Shown here: positions 16,215 through 25,154 of the stretch, in pieces
Layout: every line of letters begins with the position of its first letter
How positions within the stretch are numbered: the stretch's first letter is position 1
Origin: Fibrobacteria bacterium
GTDB lineage: Bacteria; Fibrobacterota; Fibrobacteria; UBA11236
DNA: 64,000 nucleotides
NCBI GenBank assembly: GCA_025360005.1
Contig: JANYDA010000032.1
Location: 84,624 to 148,623 of the forward strand
Reading direction: 5' to 3'
Notes under the pieces: model-generated
What the model was told of the DNA's origin: nothing
Databases searched by the model: none
What the model saw: only the letters and a program-made list of their open reading frames with translations
Program-made: the position numbers and the translations under genes

Positions 16215-18962
16215 ATGGCCACAATCGTAAAGTTGGATGGTGCCTGGGATTTCTGTTTCGATGCCGTCGATGCCGGCCTCATCGACCAATGGTACCGGAA
16301 AAAACCGACTACGGCCAAGAAGGTAAGTCTTCCTCACGTTTGGAATATCGAGAGCAATGAAGAGAATGCGCATATAGCGTATTACTTCAAGGAATTCCAG
16401 GCCGATAAAAAGGAATCCCCCAAGCGGTTTTTCATCCGCTTCGGATCCGTTCAGCATCATGCCACCGTGTGGTTGAACGGCGAGGAACTGGGAACGCATC
16501 TGGGCGGCCATGTGCCCTTCGATATGGACGGTTCCAAGGCGGTCAAGATCGGGGAGAATAATTTCCTGGTGATCCGCGTGCAAACCCTGGATCGCCAGGG
16601 CAAAATCCAGGATTACTCCTCCGCGGAACTGGCCCTGGGCGGGCCCTTCTTGCGCGGTGCGTTCGCGGGCATCACCGGGGACGTGGAGTTGTACATGGTG
16701 GGCAAAGCGGGCATCCGTTCGGTCAACTGCTTTCCGGATTTCGAGGCCGATCGCCTGACCATCGAAACCAAATTCTGGAACCCCAAGAATTACCAGGCCG
16801 AACTGGTTTTCGATATCACCAGCCCGGAAGGGGATACCGGCACGGTAACGCGCAGCGTCAAGCTCGAAAAAGAGAACGGCAGCTTCGGGGTCACCATCCA
16901 GATGGAAAGCGGCAAGGTCTGGCATCTGCACGAGCCTCTCCTGTATAAGATCAAGGTCACCTTGGCCGGATCCTATCCCGTGGACACCCGCTTCGGCATG
17001 CGCAGCGCGGACGTGGAAAAAGGTGCTTTCAAACTGAACCATCATCCGGTCAAGATCAAGGGCGTCACCTATCCCTGGTTCTTCCCCTTCCTGCACGGGA
17101 CTCCGCCCGCGGATTTTGAGCTGAAGAAGGAACTGGTGCTCATCAAGGAGTCCGGGTTCAACCTGCTCCGCTCCGGCGGCGCGCCGCTCCCCAAGGAAGC
17201 GCTGGACATCTGCGACGAAATCGGATTGCTGGTGCTGCAGGAAACCACCTGCTTCAACCAGAAGTCGAGCAAGGAAGGCCTGGAGAATCTCAAGCAGCAG
17301 CTCCAGACCCTCATCGACCATGACGGCCACCATCCATCCATCTTCGGTTGGGTAATCGGATCCGAGAACGGTTCCATGGTGCTGGAGAACGGGAACAAAC
17401 TGCTTCGCTACGCGGCCGAGCTGGATCCTACCCGGCCTGTTTTCTCCAATCTGGGTTCGGTCTCCATGGACAGCCTGGGCGGCGGCAAAATCGATCTCGG
17501 CAAGGTTTACGAGCCCATCGCCGCGACCATCAGCGCCTTTGAATCCCATCGCCTCAAGATCGGATTCCCGGTTTCGGTCAAGACCTATTCCCTGCTGGCC
17601 AACTACTGCTCTTCCAAGGACGGCAAGGCCGTAGCGGACGGCATCCACGGCAGCAAGTCCTTCTGGGAACGCTACAATTATCTCAAGGACGATTTGGACG
17701 GGAAGGTACTGGTCGACGGCCTGGGCATCTCATCCCCGGAAGGCATCCAGGAGCTGCTGGAAGCCAACAAGAGGTTTTCCGGCCATTCCGAATACAAGGA
17801 TCTGCAGAAGCTGAACGCGGAACTGGGCCAGGTCCTCAAGGACAGGAACATCACCATCTTCAAGGACGCGGAAAGCTTTTGGAAGGAAGCATCCGCCGTA
17901 GCCCGCCAGGGGATCTCCAAGCAGATCGAAGCCCTGCTGGTCAACCCGCAGGTTTCCGGATACATCCTGGAAACCTGGGGCGACTACGGAGCCCATATGT
18001 CCGGCATGGTCAATTGGCAAAGGAAGCCGAAGGCTTCCCTGGAAACCGTGCGCAAGGTCAACCGGCCCATCCACGTCATCGCGGAAGCGGAGGATCGTAC
18101 GCCCTATATCGGCACGTCCGCCGCCATCAAGATCCACATGGTCAACGACGGACACCTGGGCGACTACGGCCTGTTGCTGCGCGTCAAAGGACCCAATGGC
18201 CGCATCTGGCACCAGGAATCGCTGCCGGGCAAGGCCAAGATAGGCGTCAATCTGGTTGGCCGCTTCAAGTTCCCGGTCGGATTTGAAAAAGGCCGGTTCA
18301 CCTTCGATCTGAACCTGTCCAAGAACAACAAGGAGATGGCGCGCACGGAGGAGGTTTTCCTGGTCCCGCCGGAAAGCAAGCTGGAAGTGCCGCTCAAGCA
18401 GGTCAGCGTATTGGGTAACTTCCCGGATACGGTCAACAGCTTCACCAATCCGGACGCGAACATATCCGTGCTGGCGGATATCTCCACCTTGGTGGAAGGC
18501 TCCATCCGCAAGCGGTTCGACAAGGCGGCCGCGGGCGGCACCATCATCCTGGGCAACGTGTCCGAGGAGGATGCGCGCCTGCTGAACGGCATGAAGGTTT
18601 TGCCCACGGAGATCTCCTGCTTCCGTTCCTCCGGCAGCAGCTTCGGCAGCTTCCATTATGCCCTGGGCGGACCCGAGTTCAAGGATCTACCGTCCCAGTG
18701 CGTGCTCGATCAGACCTATGCGGACGTGATGCCCTATTGGAGCCTGGAGTCCTTGCCCAACCTATCGGTGGCGGCGGGAAGCATCAACCTGGTCGGCAAC
18801 GGCCAAGGCAAATCGAAACTGCGTTGGGGCGCCGATATCGCGAGCATGCCCTTGGGCAAAGGCCGCGTGGTGTTCTACCAGTTCGATATTTTCGGGAAGC
18901 TGGGAAAAAATGCCTTGGCGGACGCCTTGTTCGCGAACCTGATCACTTCGCTGACGAAGTAG
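16215..18962 (+). CDS. Glycoside hydrolase family 2-fold protein, catalytic site apparently degenerate
   Basis: The 915-residue protein has the full GH2 layout. A jelly-roll sugar-binding domain comes first (residues 1-170, LPHVWNIES and ATVWLNGEELGTHLGGHVPF), then an Ig-like domain, then the TIM barrel (HPSIFGWVIGSENGS and LDPTRPVFSN). Extra C-terminal beta domains follow. In active GH2 enzymes the acid/base Glu sits in an NE pair; here it is Ser383-Glu384. The nucleophile Glu expected in a (S/T)EYG motif appears as Thr457 in VSVKTYS. No signal peptide is present. GGGGAG precedes the ATG by 4 nt. It may be an inactive or repurposed GH2 protein; substrate unknown. Confidence 0.8.
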   Translation: MATIVKLDGAWDFCFDAVDAGLIDQWYRKKPTTAKKVSLPHVWNIESNEENAHIAYYFKEFQADKKESPKRFFIRFGSVQHHATVWLNGEELGTHLGGHVPFDMDGSKAVKIGENNFLVIRVQTLDRQGKIQDYSSAELALGGPFLRGAFAGITGDVELYMVGKAGIRSVNCFPDFEADRLTIETKFWNPKNYQAELVFDITSPEGDTGTVTRSVKLEKENGSFGVTIQMESGKVWHLHEPLLYKIKVTLAGSYPVDTRFGMRSADVEKGAFKLNHHPVKIKGVTYPWFFPFLHGTPPADFELKKELVLIKESGFNLLRSGGAPLPKEALDICDEIGLLVLQETTCFNQKSSKEGLENLKQQLQTLIDHDGHHPSIFGWVIGSENGSMVLENGNKLLRYAAELDPTRPVFSNLGSVSMDSLGGGKIDLGKVYEPIAATISAFESHRLKIGFPVSVKTYSLLANYCSSKDGKAVADGIHGSKSFWERYNYLKDDLDGKVLVDGLGISSPEGIQELLEANKRFSGHSEYKDLQKLNAELGQVLKDRNITIFKDAESFWKEASAVARQGISKQIEALLVNPQVSGYILETWGDYGAHMSGMVNWQRKPKASLETVRKVNRPIHVIAEAEDRTPYIGTSAAIKIHMVNDGHLGDYGLLLRVKGPNGRIWHQESLPGKAKIGVNLVGRFKFPVGFEKGRFTFDLNLSKNNKEMARTEEVFLVPPESKLEVPLKQVSVLGNFPDTVNSFTNPDANISVLADISTLVEGSIRKRFDKAAAGGTIILGNVSEEDARLLNGMKVLPTEISCFRSSGSSFGSFHYALGGPEFKDLPSQCVLDQTYADVMPYWSLESLPNLSVAAGSINLVGNGQGKSKLRWGADIASMPLGKGRVVFYQFDIFGKLGKNALADALFANLITSLTK

Positions 18963-18993
18963 ACGGACTTCCGTCTGCCCCGGCTGGGAGGTG

Positions 18994-20130
18994 TTATTTC
19001 TTCGGCTTGGAATGCTCGGTTCTTTTTTCGACCGGTTTATAGGGGCCTTTCACGGGAGTGGAAGGCCTTTTCGTTTCCTTGGAGGAGGAGGCTGCGGGCT
19101 TCTCCGCCCGCGGCAAAGTCTTCCTAGCCACGGAATCCTTAGTCGCGGTCTTGGGTTCCGGCAAGGTTTTTCCAGCTGCCGTTTTCAGGGAATCCTTATG
19201 GGCCTTGGCGGAGTCGGTCTTGGAAGCAAGCAAGGTGTCTGCAGCCGTCGATTTGGATTCGCCCTGATCGGGCACCAACCGGGTTTCCTTCCCGCTATCC
19301 TGGGCCGAGACGGACGCCGGTGGCGGAGCCGGCAACTGCACGGCCCCGGTGTCGCTCTTGAGGGCGGAAGGATGCGTAGCCGTATCGGGGAGGGAAAAGC
19401 TTTCCGGCCGGGTGGGTTCGCCGGAAGCGCGCGAGGCCCACACATCCGGGACCAATCCCTGGTATTCCGCCTTACCGTTCTCGGGAGGAGCCTTGGCCAA
19501 TTCGAACCAGGTGAAAACCGTTTTGGCCCACTCCTCGAACCAGATCTTGCGGCTCTCCCGGTTGGACCACCAGGCGTTGGGATCGTAAACATTGTATTCC
19601 GCGGAGGCCACCAGCACCACCGGATAACCTTGCGCCAGCTTGCGGAAAATCCGGCGCGTGCGCGCGGTGTGGAAGGAAGAGGTGATGATCAAAACCGTGT
19701 CCAGGTTCTGGTACCGGAACTGGCGCACCAGAAGGCGCGCCTCCTCCAAGGTGGAATAGGCGTCCTGGCGGAATTCAAAAACGCGGGTCCTGGGCACGCC
19801 CTGCTGCACATAATAGTCGACCATGAATTCGCTCTGGTAACGGTTCTTGAAGATGCGCGTGGAGGAAATGATCAGGGTATCGATTTTGGCATCATGATAC
19901 ATGCGGATGGCGGCGTCGCTGCGTTCGCAATCCCGGGACTCGCCCGCCAGCACCAGTCCCCAGCGGACATGCTCAAAGGCGTCTTCCCTGACCAGCCATT
20001 TACCGGACTTCCACAGGGCCACGCCGCCCACGCACAGAACCAAAGGCGCGACGAACCAGGCCCACAAGGTCCAGTGGCGCCACAGGCCCGCCTGCGCCGT
20101 ACGCCGGGGCGTGCGTGGTCGTATCGGCAA
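18994..20130 (-). CDS. YdcF/ElyC-like DUF218 membrane protein with long Lys/Ser/Pro tail
   Basis: Residues 18-40 form one membrane segment (WAWFVAPLVLCVGGVALW). Residues of about 55-215 form a DUF218-like domain (WGLVLAGESRDCERSDAAIRM, DTLIISSTR, TLEEARLLVRQF, VLIITSSFHTARTRRIF), as in SanA/ElyC/YdcF proteins linked to envelope maintenance. The last 150 residues are a disordered Ala/Lys/Ser/Thr/Pro-rich tail. It starts at TTG 20130, 4 bp after the cyclophilin stop, with GAGGA at 9-nt spacing. The tail is longer than in typical members. The exact reaction of the family is not settled. Confidence 0.75.
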   Translation of the reverse strand: MPIRPRTPRRTAQAGLWRHWTLWAWFVAPLVLCVGGVALWKSGKWLVREDAFEHVRWGLVLAGESRDCERSDAAIRMYHDAKIDTLIISSTRIFKNRYQSEFMVDYYVQQGVPRTRVFEFRQDAYSTLEEARLLVRQFRYQNLDTVLIITSSFHTARTRRIFRKLAQGYPVVLVASAEYNVYDPNAWWSNRESRKIWFEEWAKTVFTWFELAKAPPENGKAEYQGLVPDVWASRASGEPTRPESFSLPDTATHPSALKSDTGAVQLPAPPPASVSAQDSGKETRLVPDQGESKSTAADTLLASKTDSAKAHKDSLKTAAGKTLPEPKTATKDSVARKTLPRAEKPAASSSKETKRPSTPVKGPYKPVEKRTEHSKPKK

Positions 20131-20134
20131 TGCC

Positions 20135-20611
20135 TCAGTCCTCGATCTTCACGGTCATGGAAACCGCTTCGACGGGATTGTCGCGATGATCGGTCTCTTC
20201 CGCCACGATCTTGTCGACCACGTCCAAACCGGAGGTCACCTTGCCGAAGGCGCTGTACTGATTGTCCAGATGGGAAGAGTCCGCGACCACGATGAAGAAT
20301 TGGGAGGAGGCCGAATCCGGATTGGCGGAGCGGGCCGCGGAAACGATGCCGCGCAGGTGGGGGGTCTTGGAGAATTCGGCTTTGACGTTCTTGCCGGATC
20401 CGCCCGTGCCGTGCAGGCGCTTATCGTCGTTCTTGCTGTTGGGATCGCCGCCCTGGATCATGAAGTCCGGGATGACGCGGTGGAACAGGGTCTTGTCATA
20501 GAACCCTTGCTTGGCCAGTTCGATGAAATTCTTGACGTGGTTGGGGGCGACTTCCGGGAGGAATTCGATGGTAATGTCGCCGTGACGGGTTGATAAGATG
20601 GCCTTGGACAT
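20135..20611 (-). CDS. Cyclophilin-type peptidyl-prolyl cis-trans isomerase
   Basis: The 158-residue protein has the cyclophilin core FHRVIPDFMIQGGDP with the catalytic Arg, the SSQFFI strand, and LDNQYSAFGKV. It catalyses proline cis-trans isomerisation during protein folding. No signal peptide is present, so it is cytoplasmic. ATG 20611 is preceded by GGGAG at 7-nt spacing; an upstream ATG in frame lacks a ribosome site. It belongs to the minus-strand ddl-tsaB-rimI-cyclophilin-YdcF-like run. Confidence 0.93.
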   Translation of the reverse strand: MSKAILSTRHGDITIEFLPEVAPNHVKNFIELAKQGFYDKTLFHRVIPDFMIQGGDPNSKNDDKRLHGTGGSGKNVKAEFSKTPHLRGIVSAARSANPDSASSQFFIVVADSSHLDNQYSAFGKVTSGLDVVDKIVAEETDHRDNPVEAVSMTVKIED

Positions 20612-20730
20612 GCGTAGGCTCCCAATATTCATGAGGTGACTCGACCGTACTACCGCCCGGCCGGCTCGACCGGAGCTCGCGCAAAAACGGGGACGGGGAC
20701 TTTGAATTTAGCAATAGTTGGCCGGGCCTC

Positions 20731-21255
20731 CTATAAGGATTTGACCAGCAAGAGCGCGGCCTCGGCGTTGTCCCGGTAGTATTTGGGCCTGCGCCCTGCC
20801 TGCGCGAATCCCCAGCGCGCGTAGAACTCCCGCGCGCGCGCGTTCCCTTCCCGCACTTCCAAATGCAAGGTGCGCAGGCCATTGCGCCGGGCCCAGGCGC
20901 ACAAGGTCTCCATCAGCGCGGACGCAACTCCGCGGCTCCAGTGATCCCGCGCCACCGCGATGGCCTGCAACTCCGCCTCATCGGCCGCTCCCACCACGCA
21001 GGCGAAACCCTGCACTTCCGGATCCGCCCAAACCCAACCCATTTGACCGGACAGGGTATGGCGTGGGTCGCCCGAACCGTAGGCTTGCGGACTCCCGGCG
21101 TCGACCCCGGCATCCGGATTTTCGGATGGATAGGGCGGGCGCAGGAAAACGCGGAAATCCGAAGCCTGCCAGGGCACCGGATTGGCCTGGGCCTCGATGG
21201 CCAGTACGGCGGCAAGATCGGTAAGCAGCATGGGTCGCACACAGGATACGGTCAC
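20731..21255 (-). CDS. rimI: Ribosomal protein S18-alanine N-acetyltransferase RimI
   Basis: This 174-residue GNAT-fold protein has the acetyl-CoA-binding segment AIAVARDHWSRGVASALMETL (RxxGxA-type loop is SRGVAS) and the C-terminal LEVREGNARAREFYARWGF typical of RimI, which acetylates the N-terminal Ala of S18. A Gly/Asp/Ser insertion at residues 43-68 lengthens it. GTG 21255 overlaps the tsaB stop (GTGA). Pairing with tsaB is common, and fused forms are known in other bacteria, which supports the call. Confidence 0.88.
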   Translation of the reverse strand: MTVSCVRPMLLTDLAAVLAIEAQANPVPWQASDFRVFLRPPYPSENPDAGVDAGSPQAYGSGDPRHTLSGQMGWVWADPEVQGFACVVGAADEAELQAIAVARDHWSRGVASALMETLCAWARRNGLRTLHLEVREGNARAREFYARWGFAQAGRRPKYYRDNAEAALLLVKSL

Positions 21256-21992
21256 TTGCGGGTATCTCCCGTTGCGGGCGGCCCCGGAGCCGGTCCCTCC
21301 GCCCGCCGCTTCTCTTCCGCCGCCGAGGCCATCAGGTAATTGGGCCGGAGCACGCCGTCCAACACCGGACTACCGCGCAGAGCCATGCGCGCGATGGCGC
21401 CGAAATCGACGCGCTCCTCGAAGCGGGAGAGGGCTCCGAATGCGGTGAGCAGGCGATCCCGATCCGGAATATTGCCGGACGTGATCAAATGCGTCTCCGC
21501 GTTCCCCAGTGCCAGCAATTCATCCGCCGCTAGCAGGATTTCCACGCCTCCGCTTTCCGGCGCTCCGCCGGACGGGAGAAACCGTACAAAATACCGTCCC
21601 GCATTGGCCGCGATGGCGGCCACCAAACGAGCCGCCTCCGGAGCGTTCCCTTGCTCGCTGGAAAGGACGGGCGCGCAAACAGCGAGCGCGGCCAATGAAG
21701 AAAACGGATAAAGCGGCAAGCGTTTCGGAAAGGCCAAGCCCTGCGCCAGGGCCGCGCATACCCGGATGCCGGTAAAGCTGCCCGGACCGACGCCGACACA
21801 GACGGCGGCGAGAGCGGAAATTTCCCGGCCCGCTTCGGCCAGGCATTCGTCCAACAGGGCATGGGCGGTTTCCCCGCGCGTCCCTTGTTCCTTGACGCGG
21901 CAGGAAAGGGTGCGTCCTGGAGAATCGACGATCCCCAGGCAAAGGGAGGCGGACAGGTCCAGGACTAGGAAAAGATCAGGCGTGCTTGGCAA
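21252..21992 (-). CDS. tsaB: tRNA threonylcarbamoyladenosine biosynthesis protein TsaB
   Basis: TsaB partners TsaD and TsaE in making the universal t6A37 modification of ANN-decoding tRNAs. The 246-residue protein has the ASKHA-fold start LVLDLSASLCLGIV and the diagnostic GVGPGSFTGIRVCAALAQGLAF. It begins at TTG 21992, overlapping the end of ddl by 17 bp; no ATG is available near the conserved N-terminus. A proline/glycine-rich C-terminal tail follows the usual end. The downstream rimI overlaps it. Confidence 0.92.
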   Translation of the reverse strand: MPSTPDLFLVLDLSASLCLGIVDSPGRTLSCRVKEQGTRGETAHALLDECLAEAGREISALAAVCVGVGPGSFTGIRVCAALAQGLAFPKRLPLYPFSSLAALAVCAPVLSSEQGNAPEAARLVAAIAANAGRYFVRFLPSGGAPESGGVEILLAADELLALGNAETHLITSGNIPDRDRLLTAFGALSRFEERVDFGAIARMALRGSPVLDGVLRPNYLMASAAEEKRRAEGPAPGPPATGDTRK

Positions 21993-23076
21993 GGCTTTCT
22001 TCGATGACCTTGGTCAGGAGCCCGCCGTAGCTCAGACCCGAGTGGGCGGCGGCTTGGGGCAAAAGCGAAGTGGGCGTAAAGCCGGGAAGGTTGTTGGTCT
22101 CCAGCACGTACAGGCGGCCCGGCTCCCCGCCGCCGGGGACGTATATGAAATCCGTGCGGCTGTAGACGGAAAGCTGCAGGGCGTCATGGCAACGGACCGC
22201 CAGCGATTGCATTTGCGCGATGATATCCGCGGGGAAACCCGCAGGCGTGATCTCTTCGGTGCGGCCCTGTTTGTATTTGGCCTCGAACGTGAAGAAGCTG
22301 TCCTGGATGGGACGGATCTCCGTAGGCGATACCGGAGGGAAATTGGCGATGACGCCGCAAGTGCCTTCGCGGCCCTTCAGGAACTCCTCCACCAGCAGGC
22401 GATCGGAGTCCGCGCCCAAGCCGGACAAGAGCGCGTCCAATTCCGGCGAGGAACGGGCGATGCCCATCCCTATGCTGGAACCGCCTTGCGGACTTTTGAT
22501 CACCACGGGATAGCCGAATTCCTTTTCCAGCGCGATGCGGGTTTCCGCGGCCTTGCCGGCGGAGACGTATTCGCTTTTGGAAAGGACCCGGTAACGGCCG
22601 GTGGGAATCCCTTCCGCCCGGTAAATACGCTTGGCGGTGATCTTGTCCATGGCCAAAGCCGCGCCCAAGCTGGAGCTGCCGGTATAAGCTTGGCCCGCCA
22701 ACTCGAAAAAGCCCTGCAAACGCCCGTCCTCGCCGCCCACGCCGTGCAAACCAATAAGCATGATGTCGCAGCGGGGGAAAACCTTGAAGTCTGGGAAGCG
22801 CGCGCTATGCCAGCTTGCGGGAGGCTCGGCTATGAAAGCCGCGGCGGTTTCCGCCGAATCAACACCGTAGCCGGGCGCACCCGGCGCGGGGGATCCCGTG
22901 CCGCCGCCTGCCGTATCCGGCCAGGACCAGACATTGTCCTTGGAGATGAGGATGGGGAATCCGCGATATCGATCGGGATCCAGGTTCTTAAGCATGCCGG
23001 TTCCGGAAACCAGGGAGACGGGATGTTCCGGCGAAATGCCGCCCATCAGAACGCCAACGGTTTTCTGCGACGCCAT
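21976..23076 (-). CDS. ddl: D-alanine--D-alanine ligase
   Basis: Ddl makes the D-Ala-D-Ala dipeptide of peptidoglycan in the cytoplasm. The 366-residue protein has the N-terminal VGVLMGGISPEHPVSLVSG, the ATP-grasp stretch YPVVIKSPQGGSSIGMGIAR, and the C-terminal LYVLETNNLPGFTPTSLLPQAA with metal and phosphate ligands. Ordinary Ddl has ExNTxPG here; the TNNLPG form is a small variation. ATG 23076 has AGAGAGG 4 nt upstream; the frame is open for another 83 codons but that part looks non-coding. It heads the tsaB-rimI run. Confidence 0.95.
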   Translation of the reverse strand: MASQKTVGVLMGGISPEHPVSLVSGTGMLKNLDPDRYRGFPILISKDNVWSWPDTAGGGTGSPAPGAPGYGVDSAETAAAFIAEPPASWHSARFPDFKVFPRCDIMLIGLHGVGGEDGRLQGFFELAGQAYTGSSSLGAALAMDKITAKRIYRAEGIPTGRYRVLSKSEYVSAGKAAETRIALEKEFGYPVVIKSPQGGSSIGMGIARSSPELDALLSGLGADSDRLLVEEFLKGREGTCGVIANFPPVSPTEIRPIQDSFFTFEAKYKQGRTEEITPAGFPADIIAQMQSLAVRCHDALQLSVYSRTDFIYVPGGGEPGRLYVLETNNLPGFTPTSLLPQAAAHSGLSYGGLLTKVIEESLAKHA

Positions 23077-23098
23077 GCGGCCTCTCTTTAACAAAGCT

Positions 23099-23305
23099 TC
23101 AGAGTTCGACGATACTGCCCAGGGGATTTTCCGAATCGGAGAAATCCTCCTTGAAGTAGCTGAAGCCTTCGGAATCCTGGGAGTATCCGTGGGTGACGAA
23201 TTGATTGAAGAAAAAACGCAGCGCCGATTCCCGGGAATCCATCTCCACCACCTGGTGTACCAATGAGGGTTTAGGCGTGATGAAAGCGATGGAATATCTG
23301 GGCAT
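23099..23305 (-). CDS. Small hypothetical protein upstream of ddl
   Basis: This 68-residue frame (MPRYSIAFITPKPSLVHQVV to the end LGSIVEL) has protein-like composition: aromatic residues and a charged Asp/Glu/Ser-rich C-terminal half. It has no signal peptide or membrane helix. It ends 22 bp before ddl on the same strand, which suggests co-transcription. No clear ribosome-binding site is seen before ATG 23305. I do not recognise a family. Confidence 0.5.
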   Translation of the reverse strand: MPRYSIAFITPKPSLVHQVVEMDSRESALRFFFNQFVTHGYSQDSEGFSYFKEDFSDSENPLGSIVEL

Positions 23306-23433
23306 GGGGGGAAAATTAGCAGCAATGGCCCGGCTTTCCAATTGAAATCGGCCTTTATCTGCGTGCCGGGAAAAGATTATCGCAGCCTACCGTCATAGAG
23401 CGAGCGGCTTGTTTTCCAAGGCGGAAAAATGCC

Positions 23434-23598
23434 ATGCTTGTCCGCATGGAACCCACCGAATTGGCCAAGCTGGCGCACGATGCTGAAGCCAAGCTGGCGC
23501 AAGGCATAGCCCTCTCGCGCAGGGAGCAATTGGCTCTGCTCGCCAGCTTGCTCATCAAGCAGGAAACCCCCCGGGAACGAAAGTACGGCCAGGTGTGA
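23434..23598 (+). CDS. 54-aa micro-ORF translationally coupled to a GT9 gene
   Basis: A short frame runs from ATG 23434 (or ATG 23446) to TGA 23596-23598. The stop overlaps the GTG start of the glycosyltransferase gene as GTGA. The product is helical and charged (LAKLAHDAEAKLAQGIALSR, then REQLALLASLLIKQE). A purine-rich stretch (AAGGCGGAAAAA) precedes it. The overlap suggests real translation and coupling, although chance cannot be excluded. No family was recognised. Confidence 0.5.
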   Translation: MLVRMEPTELAKLAHDAEAKLAQGIALSRREQLALLASLLIKQETPRERKYGQV

Positions 23599-25139
23599 AC
23601 GGCCCCATCCTCGTCATTCTCCCGCATAATCCCGGCGACGTGGTCATGGCCCTGCAAGCCATCCGGCGCGTCAAGGCCCGCTATCCCGGGCTCGATGTGG
23701 ATTATCTGGTGGGGGAGGAATGCAAGGACTTGGCGCAGGCAAGCCCGCTGCTCCGCAAAGTCATGGTAATACCCAAGCGGGCCCTGAAAGCGCTGTGGGA
23801 CGAGGGTGACGCGGATGGGGTCCTCACCCATCTGCAAACCTGGCTCGCGGAACTGGCTTCCACGCAATACGCATTGTCAGCCAATCTTTTCCAGGAACGT
23901 TCGGGCGGACTGCTGCAAAGCATGGTGCGGGCGGATCGGAAAATCGGATTGGAACTCGCCGCCGCCGCGCACTTCCAGGTCCGCTCCCGTTTTATGGAGC
24001 ATCTTTTCGCCATACCCGCGCACCGCGCCGGCAATGGCTGGCACGTGGTCGATATCTATGTCCGGGCCATCTCGCAGGCTTTGGGGAAAGCCCCGCTCAA
24101 GGATCCGCAACGCGCGGCGCCGCAGCGGCGGGCCGAGAACGCAACCTCCATGTTACCCCTGCTTATCCGTCCGGAGATCTGCAAATCGCTGGAGCCGGGG
24201 GAATACCTGGCCTTTCATCCGGGTTCCGCCTGGGCCGGCAAGCGTTGGCCGGAATCCCATTGGTCCGCTCTCGCGGACAGATGCGTGGAAGAGGGGCTTA
24301 CTTTGGTCTTCACCGGCGCGCCGGAAGACCGTGCCATGATGGATAGGATCACCGCCGCCATGGCCGGGTCGTCGCGCGCGGGCGTAGTCGATTGCGTGGG
24401 AGCCACTTCGCTGGCGGGAGCCGCTTGGATTTTCGCGCACGCGCGCCTGGTCGTGAGCGGAGATACCGTGGCCATGCACCTAGCGGCCGCGGCCGGGGTT
24501 GGGACCCTGTGCCTGTTCGGCGCGTCCAACCCGGTGGAAACGGGGCCATACGGCAAAGGCCATGTCATTATCCAAACGGACGCGAATCCTTTGCCCGAAC
24601 TGGCATTCAACTCAACGCATACGGGGCTCCGGCACTTGCGCGCTGGAGAAGTGGCCGACTACCTGCTGGAAGGCGTACCCCCGCCGGGTTTCCCGCTCTG
24701 GGAAACCGGTTGGGATAAAGCGCGCGAAGCCCAAGTGCTGTTCGATGCGAAGCGGCTGCCGCATCCTTACCTGCAATCGTCGCAGGGATTGCTGCGGGTG
24801 CTGGATGAGCAGGCGAAGGGAACAGAAGAGCCCGCGTCCGATTCCACGGCTACGGCTGCGGGGCCGCGCGCCAAGCTGCAAGGCCTCCTGTCGGAATGCT
24901 GCGCGGATCCGCATCCGGGCAACCTGTCGGCCCTGGAAGCGGCCGAAAGGGAATTGGCGGCGGAAACGCAGGCCGATCTGGTATGGGAGGCCTACCGGAT
25001 TGCCGTGAACGGATTGCCGGTAGCGGAGCTGCCTGCGCATCTGATCGCACGCAGGGCGCGCTTGCAATCGGCATTGCGGGAGGAAGCCCTCTCACGTCCC
25101 GGACCCCTTCCCATTGCATTACCTCGCGAGGAGAGGTAA
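23595..25139 (+). CDS. Glycosyltransferase family 9 protein with C-terminal extension
   Basis: The first 350 residues match heptosyltransferase-type GT9 enzymes: VILPHNPGDVVMALQAIRRV at the N-terminus, LAFHPGSAWAGKRWPESHWS in the donor domain, and VSGDTVAMHLAAAAGVGTLCLFGASNP near the end of it. The next 150 residues are a helical extension (ETQADLVWEAYRIAVNGLPV and others) not found in WaaC or WaaF, giving 514 residues against the usual 320-350. It begins at GTG 23595, overlapping the upstream micro-ORF, and is followed after 15 bp by a diguanylate cyclase. The sugar acceptor is unknown. Confidence 0.85.
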   Translation: MNGPILVILPHNPGDVVMALQAIRRVKARYPGLDVDYLVGEECKDLAQASPLLRKVMVIPKRALKALWDEGDADGVLTHLQTWLAELASTQYALSANLFQERSGGLLQSMVRADRKIGLELAAAAHFQVRSRFMEHLFAIPAHRAGNGWHVVDIYVRAISQALGKAPLKDPQRAAPQRRAENATSMLPLLIRPEICKSLEPGEYLAFHPGSAWAGKRWPESHWSALADRCVEEGLTLVFTGAPEDRAMMDRITAAMAGSSRAGVVDCVGATSLAGAAWIFAHARLVVSGDTVAMHLAAAAGVGTLCLFGASNPVETGPYGKGHVIIQTDANPLPELAFNSTHTGLRHLRAGEVADYLLEGVPPPGFPLWETGWDKAREAQVLFDAKRLPHPYLQSSQGLLRVLDEQAKGTEEPASDSTATAAGPRAKLQGLLSECCADPHPGNLSALEAAERELAAETQADLVWEAYRIAVNGLPVAELPAHLIARRARLQSALREEALSRPGPLPIALPREER

Positions 25140-25154
25140 AATCTACCTATCGAC

